A stretch of DNA of 64,000 bases from Limnohabitans_A sp048020265 (GTDB lineage: Bacteria > Pseudomonadota > Gammaproteobacteria > Burkholderiales > Burkholderiaceae_C), in assembly GCF_048020265.1 (NCBI RefSeq), contig NZ_CP171843.1, forward strand, positions 1,984,001-2,048,000, written 5' to 3'. Below the pieces are notes generated by a model. It was not told where the DNA came from, searched no databases, and saw nothing but the letters and a program-made list of their open reading frames with translations. Position numbers and translations under genes: made by a program. Shown piece by piece: positions 18,336-26,184 of this stretch (the first letter of the stretch is position 1; every line of letters begins with the position of its first letter).

Positions 18336-19478
18336 ATGGCGACAAAACGAGATTTTTACGAAGTGCTGGGCGTTGCCAAAAACGCCTCGGACGAAGACAT
18401 CAAAAAGGCTTATCGCAAGCTGGCGATGAAGTACCACCCTGACCGCAACCAGGGGGATGACGCCAAAGCCAAAGAGGCGGAAGGCAAATTCAAAGAGGTC
18501 AAGGAAGCCTACGAGATGCTGTCGGACGCACAAAAGCGGGCAGCCTATGACCAGCACGGTCACGCGGGTGTTGATCCCAATATGCGCGGCGGTGCCGAAG
18601 GCTTTGGCGGTTTTGGCGACGCGTTTGGCGACATCTTCGGCGACATCTTTGGCGGTCAGGGTCGTGGCGGACGCGGTGGTGGACGCCAGGTCTTCCGTGG
18701 CGCAGACCTGAGCTACGCGATGGAAATCACGCTCGAAGAAGCGGCCAACGGCAAGGATTCGCAGCTGCGCATCCCGAGCTGGGACGAGTGCGACACCTGC
18801 CACGGCAGCGGCGCCAAGCCTGGCACCAGCGCCAAGACCTGCTCGACCTGTCACGGTCAGGGCCAGGTGCAGATGCGCCAAGGCTTTTTCAGTGTGCAGC
18901 AAACCTGCCCGCATTGCCGCGGCACGGGCAAGATCATTCCCGATCCTTGCGGCACCTGCCACGGGCAAGGCAAGGTCAAAAAGCAAAAAACGCTGGAAGT
19001 CAAAATCCCGGCGGGTATCGACGACGGCATGCGCATCCGCAGCGCGGGCAATGGCGAGCCGGGCACCAATGGCGGGCCACCGGGTGATTTGTTCATCGAG
19101 ATCCGCTTGAAGAAACACGACATCTTCGAGCGCGATGGCGATGACCTGCACTGCGCGGTGCCGATCAGCTTTTCCAAAGCGGCTTTGGGTGGCGAAATCG
19201 AAGTGCCCACCTTGGGCGGCAAAGCGGCCATCGACATCCCCGAAGGCACCCAAACCGGTAAGCAGTTCCGCTTGCGCGGCAAGGGTATCAAGGGCGTGCG
19301 CGGCAGCTACCCGGGTGACCTGTATTGCCACATCACGGTGGAAACGCCAGTCAAGCTCACCGAGCACCAGAAAAAGCTGCTCAAAGAGTTTGACGAGTCT
19401 TTGAAAAAAGGTGGCGGCAAACACCAGCCCAGCGGCGAGAGCTGGACAGACAAGCTCAAGGGTTTCTTCGGGGCTTGA
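18336..19478 (+). CDS. dnaJ: DnaJ, Hsp40 co-chaperone
   Basis: This 380-residue type I DnaJ delivers clients to DnaK and stimulates its ATPase. The J domain contains the HPD triad in YHPDRNQGD. A Gly/Phe-rich linker follows (GFGGFGDAFGDIFGDIFGGQ). Four zinc-binding CxxCxGxG repeats come next (CDTCHGSG, CSTCHGQG, CPHCRGTG, CGTCHGQG), then the two C-terminal beta-barrel domains. ATG 18336 gives the canonical MATKRDFYEVLGV start. It is separated from dnaK by REP units and a terminator. Confidence 0.97.
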   Translation: MATKRDFYEVLGVAKNASDEDIKKAYRKLAMKYHPDRNQGDDAKAKEAEGKFKEVKEAYEMLSDAQKRAAYDQHGHAGVDPNMRGGAEGFGGFGDAFGDIFGDIFGGQGRGGRGGGRQVFRGADLSYAMEITLEEAANGKDSQLRIPSWDECDTCHGSGAKPGTSAKTCSTCHGQGQVQMRQGFFSVQQTCPHCRGTGKIIPDPCGTCHGQGKVKKQKTLEVKIPAGIDDGMRIRSAGNGEPGTNGGPPGDLFIEIRLKKHDIFERDGDDLHCAVPISFSKAALGGEIEVPTLGGKAAIDIPEGTQTGKQFRLRGKGIKGVRGSYPGDLYCHITVETPVKLTEHQKKLLKEFDESLKKGGGKHQPSGESWTDKLKGFFGA

Positions 19479-19654
19479 GTCTGCGTCAACCCGCTTGGCC
19501 GTGTGAGAGGGGGCTGCGGCGGGTTCCTCATGGCGGGTACGCAAAAATCGTCATCCGCCGCAGCGCCTCTCATACTTTGGGCTGAATTGCCCGGTCGGGC
19601 GTTTTGTTGACTCAAGTCAAAACCATCGCCTGCCGTTGGCGTGAGCATGGAAGC

Positions 19655-21019
19655 ATGAGCGCCACCATCACCTTCCTCGGCGGAGCCGACACCGTCACCG
19701 GCTCCAAATACCTGATCGAGCACAACCAAAAGCGGCTGCTGGTCGACTGCGGGCTGTTCCAGGGTTACAAGCAGCTGCGCCTGCGCAACTGGGCCCCCCT
19801 AGCCGCCAACCCGGCGCACATCGATGCGGTGGTGCTGACCCACGCGCACCTGGACCACAGCGGCTACTTGCCCTTGTTGGTGAAAAACGGCTTTCGGGGC
19901 CGGGTGCATGCCACCTCGGCCACTTGCGATCTGGCCAGCATCCTGCTGCCCGACAGCGGCCATATCCAGGAAGAAGACGCTTTTTTCGCCAATCGCCATG
20001 GCTTTTCCAAACACGCCCCGGCCCTGCCGCTGTACACCAAGCAAGAAGCCATCCAGAGCCTGAAGCACTTGCACGCCGAGCACCAGGGCCAATGGTTCGA
20101 GCCCATTCGCGGCTGGAAGTGCCGCTTTCAGCCCGCTGGGCACATCCTGGGGGCGGCGAGTTTGCTGCTCGATGTGGGCGGGCGGCGCATTCTGTTTTCG
20201 GGCGATCTAGGCCGCCCCGACGATCCGCTGATGAACCCGCCGGAGCCACCCCCGCAAGCCGACACAGTCTTGATCGAGTCCACTTACGGTGACCGCCAGC
20301 ACCCCAAGGAAAAGCTGTTTGAGGAGCTCGGACCGCTGCTGAAGAAACTGGCTGCACGCGGCGGTGTGGCCGTGGTGCCGGTGTTTGCGGTGGGGCGTGC
20401 GCAGGCCGTGCTGCACACCATCGCACAACTCAAAGCCGCCGGAGAGATTCCCAAAGGCTTGCCGATTTTTCTGGACAGCCCCATGGCGATCCACACCACG
20501 GCCTTGTTTGAGCGCCACCCGGGTGAGCACCGCCTGAGCGTGCAGGAAGTGCGCAACATGGACCATGTGGCCACCATGCTGGAGACACCCGAGCAGTCCA
20601 AATCACTGGCGCGGCGGCACGGGCCCATGGTGATCCTGGCGGCCAGCGGCATGGCCACGGGCGGGCGTGTGCTGCACCACCTGACGCAGTACCTGGGCGA
20701 CCACCGCAACATGGTGATCCTGACCGGTTACCAAGCCCCGGGCACACGGGGCGCGGCCTTGGCCAGTGGCCACAGCAACATCCGCATCCACGCGCAGGAT
20801 GTGGCGGTACGCGCCGAGGTGGCGCAAATCGAATCGGCCTCGGCCCATGCCGACGCCAACCAGCTGCTGAGCTGGCTGCACAAAATGCCCAGTGCGCCCG
20901 GGCAGGTGTATGTGGTGCACGGCGAGCGCGAGGCTTCCGACATGTTGCGCCAGCGCATCGAGCACGAGATCAAATGGCGTGCGCTGGTGCCCGAGCAGGG
21001 CTCGGTCTGGCCGCTTTGA
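19655..21019 (+). CDS. Beta-CASP metallo-beta-lactamase, RNA-processing exonuclease type
   Basis: This 454-residue protein starts MSATITFLGGADTVTGSKYL. It has the metallo-beta-lactamase motif THAHLDHSG, a downstream zinc His in PAGHILGAAS, and the Asp in FSGDLG. Beta-CASP features follow (IFLDSPMAIHTT and ILAASGMATGGRVLHHL), with a C-terminal RMMBL segment (SASAHADANQLLSWL). This is the architecture of CPSF-73/Ysh1-like bacterial RNA nucleases. The ATG at 19655 is chosen over an upstream in-frame start because the domain begins immediately. The substrate is unknown and there is no operon partner: the next gene is convergent, 6 bp away. Confidence 0.88.
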   Translation: MSATITFLGGADTVTGSKYLIEHNQKRLLVDCGLFQGYKQLRLRNWAPLAANPAHIDAVVLTHAHLDHSGYLPLLVKNGFRGRVHATSATCDLASILLPDSGHIQEEDAFFANRHGFSKHAPALPLYTKQEAIQSLKHLHAEHQGQWFEPIRGWKCRFQPAGHILGAASLLLDVGGRRILFSGDLGRPDDPLMNPPEPPPQADTVLIESTYGDRQHPKEKLFEELGPLLKKLAARGGVAVVPVFAVGRAQAVLHTIAQLKAAGEIPKGLPIFLDSPMAIHTTALFERHPGEHRLSVQEVRNMDHVATMLETPEQSKSLARRHGPMVILAASGMATGGRVLHHLTQYLGDHRNMVILTGYQAPGTRGAALASGHSNIRIHAQDVAVRAEVAQIESASAHADANQLLSWLHKMPSAPGQVYVVHGEREASDMLRQRIEHEIKWRALVPEQGSVWPL

Positions 21020-21025
21020 AATCGC

Positions 21026-21490
21026 TCAGAGAAAGCGGTCCAGCAGTTTGCGCGAATGCTTGTCCATGGCCGCCAGGTCGCGGATCATGAACTGAACGCC
21101 ATTGGCATCGTTGATCAGCAGCACCGTGCCCGTCAAACGCCGGATGTCTTCTTCCCCCTTAAGCAAGAATTGCGTGGTGCCCCGGTCGGTGAGCACCGAC
21201 CAGGTGCTGGGTGTGGCAAAACTGCTGACATCGGTCAGCTGAAGGATTTCGGGCAAGAACTCCCGCTCGTTCAAGGCCTGGATGACCTGGGAGCGCAAAG
21301 CGGGTGACAGCTGGTCCAAGGCATCGATCCAGAAAATCTCGTGCCCGTCGGCATCCATCAGCGCCACCCCTTCATCCGGCGCGGACACCGGGTAGGCGCG
21401 CAAGGCGGTCACGGGAACGTGTCGCGTGCCATCGGGCAGCTGCAGCACCCAGCGGCCAAAGGCGTCGCGTTGCAAATCAAAGGGGTTCAT
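21026..21490 (-). CDS. DUF1854 protein of the cyanophycin locus
   Basis: This 154-residue cytoplasmic-looking protein has no signal or membrane segment. It begins MNPFDLQRDAFGRWVLQLPDG and matches my recollection of the DUF1854 family, whose members are found beside cyanophycin genes. Motifs include HEIFWIDALDQL, LQLTDVSSFATPSTW and a C-terminal LLINDANGVQFMIRD. Its start overlaps the stop of the upstream ABC exporter by 4 bp (ATGA at 21487-21490), implying coupled translation and probably a joint complex. The biochemical role is unknown. A guess is a regulatory or adaptor subunit for the exporter. Confidence 0.82.
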   Translation of the reverse strand: MNPFDLQRDAFGRWVLQLPDGTRHVPVTALRAYPVSAPDEGVALMDADGHEIFWIDALDQLSPALRSQVIQALNEREFLPEILQLTDVSSFATPSTWSVLTDRGTTQFLLKGEEDIRRLTGTVLLINDANGVQFMIRDLAAMDKHSRKLLDRFL

Positions 21491-23793
21491 GCACTCACCT
21501 TTTTGTCCTCGTCACTGCCACCCAGCACCGCCTCGGCCTCGGCCTGCCGCTGCTGCGCTTCATACAAGCGCCAGTAAGCGCCTTGGGCTTCAATGAGCGC
21601 ATCGTGTGTGCCCTCCTCGACCACCACCCCTTTGTCCATGACCACCAAACGGTCGGCTTTGCGGAGAGTGGACAAGCGGTGCGCGATGGCAATCGTCGTG
21701 CGGCCGCGCACCAGATTGTCCAGCGCACGCTGGATTTCTTTTTCGGTCTCGGTGTCCACGGCCGAGGTGGCCTCGTCCAGGATGAGGATGCGGGGGTTGA
21801 TGAGCAAAGCGCGGGCAATCGAGATGCGCTGGCGCTCCCCGCCCGACAAACCCTGACCGCGCTCGCCCACCAGGGAGTCATAACCCTGCGGCATGCGCAA
21901 GATGAACTCGTGGGCATGGGCTGCACGGGCAGCGGCCACGATCTCTTCGCGGGTGGCTTCGGGCTTGCCGTAGGCGATGTTGTCGGCGATGGTGCCGAAG
22001 AACAAAAACGGCTCCTGCAGCACCAGGCCAATCTGGCGGCGATAGTCGGCCACCTTGAGCTGGCGGATGTCGGTGCCATCGAGCTCGATGGCGCCTTCGC
22101 TCAGGTCATAAAAGCGGCAGATCAGGTTGACCAGCGTGCTCTTGCCCGAGCCACTGTGGCCCACCAGGCCAATCATCTGGCCGGGTTGGATGTCGAGGTT
22201 AAGCTGTCGGATCACCGCGCGGTTGCCATAGCGAAAGCCCGCATCGCGCACAGTGATGCGGCCTTGCACACGGGGTGGCAAGGCCACAGGGCTGAGCGGC
22301 TCGGGCACGCTGGAGACATGGTCGAGGATGTCAAAAATGCGCTTGGCGCCCGATGCGGCCTTTTGCGTGTTCGAGACAATCCGGCTCATCGAATCAAGGC
22401 GGCTGTAAAAGCGCCCGATGTAGGCCAAAAATGCGGTCAACACACCGACCGTGATCTGATCATCTGACACCAGCCAGATGCCAAAACCCCAGACCACCAG
22501 CAGGCCGATTTCGGTCATCAGCGTGACGGTGGGCGAGAACAGCGACCAAACGCGGTTGAGCCGGTCGTTGACCTGCAGGTTGTGCTTGTTGGCGTCCTTG
22601 AAACGCTGAGCTTCGCGGTCTTCCTGTGCAAAGGCTTTGACCACCCGGATGCCGGGGATGGTGTCGGTGAGGACGTTGGTCACCTCCGCCCACACACGAT
22701 CGATCTTTTCAAAGCCGGTGCGCAGCTTTTCGCGCACCACATGGATCAGCCAGGCAATGAAGGGCAAGGGCAACAAGGTCACAAAAGCCAATGTCGGGTT
22801 GATGGTGAACAAGATGATGGCCGTCATCAGGATCATCAAGACGTCAGTGGCAAAGTCCAGCAGGTGCAGCGACAAAAAGACGTTGATGCGGTCGGTCTCG
22901 CTGCCGATACGGGCGATCAAATCGCCTGTGCGCCGCCCGCCAAAATACTCCAACGACAGCTTGAGCAAATGGTCGTAAGTGGTGGTGCGCAAGTCGGCCC
23001 CGATGCGCTCGGACACCAAGGCCAGGATGTAGGTTTTGGCCCAGCCCAGGCCCCAAGCCAGCAGGGCTGAACCGAACAAGCCGAGCAAATACAAAGAAAC
23101 AAGACCGGGGTCGATGGCCTTGCCATTTTGGTAAGGGATGAGGATGTCATCCATCAAGGGCATGGTCAGGTAGGGCGGCACCAAGGTGGCGGCGGTGGCG
23201 GCCAGGGTGAGCAAAAAACCGGCCAACAAGGAGCGCTGGTAAGGCCGGGCAAAACGCCACAGCTTGAACAGCGTCCAGGTGGAAGGCGGGGCCAGGTCTT
23301 CCCGCCCGCAGCTGGGACAGTCCTCGTCTTCGTCGCTCATGACCGTCTGGCAAACCGGGCAGACCGAGCCCGCCAGCACGGACTGCAAAGGCCGTCCCTG
23401 CTCAGCGCTGCCCCATTGGGCCAATTGGCTCTCGAACTGCGCGACCCAGCGGGCCACAGCGGCCTGCAAACCCAAAGTGAAACGCCACACGGCCAGCTGC
23501 CCCTCGGCACTGCTCATGGTGAGGCAGCCCACACCGGCATGGTCTGTGAGTTTCAAGGCCAAACCCGGCTGCAAAGCCCAGCTGGACCAGTTTTTTTCGC
23601 CTTCGGGCCGGGATAGGACCCGCCGATCGGTCAAAATGATGGCACTTTTGGCAAATCGCAAGCTGCCATCGAGGTCAACCTCCAGCCAGGCTGTTGCGTT
23701 TTCTTCAGGTTGCAGACAAGAATGGACTTCAACCTGCCAAGCGTCGGGCAGAACCTGACGGGTTGCAGCGGCCAAAGAGGAAGTTGATGTCAT
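21487..23793 (-). CDS. Cyanophycin-locus ABC exporter with N-terminal zinc-ribbon domain
   Basis: This 768-residue half-transporter joins an unusual N-terminal cytoplasmic domain (about residues 1-165) to an ABC exporter. The N domain ends in a CxxC-x10-CxxC zinc-ribbon-like motif (Cys145, 148, 159, 162). The six-helix membrane domain covers about residues 180-480. The ATPase shows Walker A GHSGSGKST, the Q-loop in VLQEPFLFF, signature LSGGERQRIS, Walker B ILILDEATSA and H-loop AIAHRLS. ATG 23793 is chosen; the longer frame to 24018 would run over the divergent cphA' start. The next gene downstream is DUF1854, and the divergent neighbours are cyanophycin synthetases. The transported substrate is not known. 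Confidence 0.88.
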   Translation of the reverse strand: MTSTSSLAAATRQVLPDAWQVEVHSCLQPEENATAWLEVDLDGSLRFAKSAIILTDRRVLSRPEGEKNWSSWALQPGLALKLTDHAGVGCLTMSSAEGQLAVWRFTLGLQAAVARWVAQFESQLAQWGSAEQGRPLQSVLAGSVCPVCQTVMSDEDEDCPSCGREDLAPPSTWTLFKLWRFARPYQRSLLAGFLLTLAATAATLVPPYLTMPLMDDILIPYQNGKAIDPGLVSLYLLGLFGSALLAWGLGWAKTYILALVSERIGADLRTTTYDHLLKLSLEYFGGRRTGDLIARIGSETDRINVFLSLHLLDFATDVLMILMTAIILFTINPTLAFVTLLPLPFIAWLIHVVREKLRTGFEKIDRVWAEVTNVLTDTIPGIRVVKAFAQEDREAQRFKDANKHNLQVNDRLNRVWSLFSPTVTLMTEIGLLVVWGFGIWLVSDDQITVGVLTAFLAYIGRFYSRLDSMSRIVSNTQKAASGAKRIFDILDHVSSVPEPLSPVALPPRVQGRITVRDAGFRYGNRAVIRQLNLDIQPGQMIGLVGHSGSGKSTLVNLICRFYDLSEGAIELDGTDIRQLKVADYRRQIGLVLQEPFLFFGTIADNIAYGKPEATREEIVAAARAAHAHEFILRMPQGYDSLVGERGQGLSGGERQRISIARALLINPRILILDEATSAVDTETEKEIQRALDNLVRGRTTIAIAHRLSTLRKADRLVVMDKGVVVEEGTHDALIEAQGAYWRLYEAQQRQAEAEAVLGGSDEDKKVSA

Positions 23794-23962
23794 TGAAGGA
23801 TGAACCGGAAGCGACTCGAACGACCCAAACGGCCGGCGAGACAAGAAAACAACCATGGATGTCGCCCACGACTGCACCCGAACTGCCCATGCATTTCCAA
23901 AAATCCAGAGCAAGCACCAGCGCCATGATGGGCGGGTCATTGTATAGCCGCCCTTTTCACGC

Positions 23963-26137
23963 ATGAACGCCAAAAACATCCAATTTCTGCGCATGACCCA
24001 TCTGCGCGGCCCCAACATCTGGACTTACCGTCCAGTCATGGAAGCGCTGATCGACATCGGCGACCTGGAAGACGCCCCCTCCAACACCTTGCCCGGCTTC
24101 AACGAACGTTTGAAGGCCTGGTTGCCCGGGCTGATCGAGCACCGCTGCAGCGTGGGTGAACGCGGCGGCTTCTTGCAACGGCTGGCGCAAGGCACCTGGG
24201 CCGGTCACGTGCTCGAACACGTGGCACTGGAACTGCAAACCCAGGCCGGCATGCAAACCGGCTTTGGCAAAGCCCGCGAAGCCGGTCCCCGGGGCGTCTA
24301 CAAAGTCGTCATCCGCACACGCCATGAAGCGGTCAGCCGCAGCGCCCTCGAGACCGCCCGCGACCTGATTCTGGCCGCTATTGAAGACCGGCCCTTTGAT
24401 GTGCCCGGTGCGATCAATAGCCTTAAGCAGATGGTCGACAGCCTGTGCATCGGCCCCAGCACGGCCAGCATCGTGGACGCGGCGGGTGAAAGAGGCATTC
24501 CCGCCATCCGCCTCAATGACGGCAACCTGGTGCAATTGGGCCATGGCGCACAGCAGCGCCGCATCTGGACCGCCGAAACCGACCGCACCAGCGCGATCGC
24601 CGAGGGCATCTCCAAGGACAAGGACCTCACCAAACAACTGCTCAGCATGTGTGGCGTGCCTGTGCCCTCTGGCCAGATCGTGGACAGCCCCGCTGCCGCT
24701 TGGGCCGCCGCGCAGGACATTGGCCTACCCGTGTGCGTCAAACCCACAGACGGTAACCACGCCCGTGGCGTTTCTCTGGAACTGTCCAAACAGGAAGACA
24801 TCGAAGCCGCTTACGACATTGCCCTGGCCGAGGGCAGCGAAGTCATCGTCGAAAGTTTCATCCGCGGGGAAGAACACCGCCTGCTGGTGGTTGGCGACCA
24901 GGTGGCCGCAGCCAACAAAGGCGAAACCGCCAGCGTGGTGGGCGATGGCGTGCACACGGTGGCCGAGCTGATCGAGTTGCAGATCAACTCCGACCCTCGC
25001 CGCGGCGAAGAGGAAGACTTTCCACTCGACACCATTCGGCTCGACGAGCACACCACCTCGGTGCTGGAGCTCAAACGCCAAGGCCTGACAGCCGACAGCG
25101 TGCCCGAAAAGGACCGGGCCGTGTTGATCATGCGCACGGGCAACATGGCGCTGGACGTGACCGATGAAGTCCACCCCGAAGTGGCTGCGCAAGCCGTGCT
25201 GGCCGCACGCGTGGTGGGCCTGGACATCGCGGGCGTCGATCTGGTAGCGCAAGACATCTCGCAGCCCCTGGCTGCACAAGGTGGCGCGATTGTTGAAGTC
25301 AATGCCGGCCCCGGTTTGCTGATGCACCTCAAACCCGCTGTGGGTCAGCCCCGCCCGGTAGGCCAGGCGATCGCCAACCATTTGTTCCAGCCCACAGAGA
25401 CCGGCCGGATTCCGGTGGTGGGCCTCATGGGCGACGGCGACACCACCCGACCCGCCAAACTGGTGGCTTGGCTGCTGCACCTCAAAGGCCTGTACACGGG
25501 CCTGGCCTGTGCCGATGGGCTGTACATGAACCAGCGCCAGCTGCAAAGCCAGGGCGGCATGGATTGGGACAACGCCCAGCGCCTGTTGATCAACCGCTCG
25601 GTCCAAACGGCCGTTTTCGAAAGCGATGTCCGCCATCTGCTGGCCGAAGGCTTGCCCTACGACCGCTGTCAGGTCGGTGTGGTCACACGCATGCCCAAGG
25701 CGCAAGGTCTGGACGATCTGTATCCGGGCAGCGACGAAAAAATGCCCACTTATGTGCGCACCCAGGTCGATGTGGTCTTGCCCCATGGCACTGCCGTGCT
25801 CAATGCCGCCGATGCGCAAGTCGCAGAGCTGGCCAGCTACTGCGATGGCAGTGTGATCTTTTATGCCGACGATGAAAACAACCCGCGACTTGCGGCGCAC
25901 CGCGCCGAAGGCGGCCGCGTGGCTTTCTGGCGCGATGGGCAACTGGTCTTGGGTGAAGGCCAGCGCGAGTCGCTCGTGCTGTCGGCCAAACGACCCGCCG
26001 TGGCGCGTCTGCTGCAAGACGGCAAGCTGAACACCGACGACATGCTGATCGCCGCCAGCGTGGCCTGGGCGCTGGACATCAGCACGGACCTCATCCGTGC
26101 TGGCGTCAAAAGCTTCGGCCAGAACACCTCTCACTAA
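23963..26137 (+). CDS. cphA': Cyanophycin synthetase paralogue CphA' with degenerate Mur-ligase half
   Basis: The 724 residues comprise the CphA N domain, an ATP-grasp domain (VCVKPTDGNHARGVS; metal-site EVNAGPGL) and a partial Mur-ligase-like domain. In the Mur P-loop the lysine is replaced: residues 490-495 read GDGDTT where the neighbouring CphA has GTNGKTT. The C-terminal Mur lobe is missing, making it 133 residues shorter than CphA. The N domain keeps an HxxEH motif (His82, Glu85, His86 in GHVLEHVALE). ATG 23963 is used, 169 bp from the divergent exporter start. It may act like CphA2 (joining beta-Asp-Arg dipeptides with one ATP site) or as a primer-generating partner of CphA. Both roles are inferences. 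Confidence 0.9.
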   Translation: MNAKNIQFLRMTHLRGPNIWTYRPVMEALIDIGDLEDAPSNTLPGFNERLKAWLPGLIEHRCSVGERGGFLQRLAQGTWAGHVLEHVALELQTQAGMQTGFGKAREAGPRGVYKVVIRTRHEAVSRSALETARDLILAAIEDRPFDVPGAINSLKQMVDSLCIGPSTASIVDAAGERGIPAIRLNDGNLVQLGHGAQQRRIWTAETDRTSAIAEGISKDKDLTKQLLSMCGVPVPSGQIVDSPAAAWAAAQDIGLPVCVKPTDGNHARGVSLELSKQEDIEAAYDIALAEGSEVIVESFIRGEEHRLLVVGDQVAAANKGETASVVGDGVHTVAELIELQINSDPRRGEEEDFPLDTIRLDEHTTSVLELKRQGLTADSVPEKDRAVLIMRTGNMALDVTDEVHPEVAAQAVLAARVVGLDIAGVDLVAQDISQPLAAQGGAIVEVNAGPGLLMHLKPAVGQPRPVGQAIANHLFQPTETGRIPVVGLMGDGDTTRPAKLVAWLLHLKGLYTGLACADGLYMNQRQLQSQGGMDWDNAQRLLINRSVQTAVFESDVRHLLAEGLPYDRCQVGVVTRMPKAQGLDDLYPGSDEKMPTYVRTQVDVVLPHGTAVLNAADAQVAELASYCDGSVIFYADDENNPRLAAHRAEGGRVAFWRDGQLVLGEGQRESLVLSAKRPAVARLLQDGKLNTDDMLIAASVAWALDISTDLIRAGVKSFGQNTSH

Positions 26138-26184
26138 CACCCGACGAGCCCTTCGGCCTTACCGCATCACAGGAATCCTGGTTC

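Noticed and set aside
23793..24018. Longer N-terminus of the cyanophycin-locus exporter
   Set aside because: It would overlap the cphA' start on the other strand and shows no resemblance to the family; ATG 23793 gives a sensible N domain.
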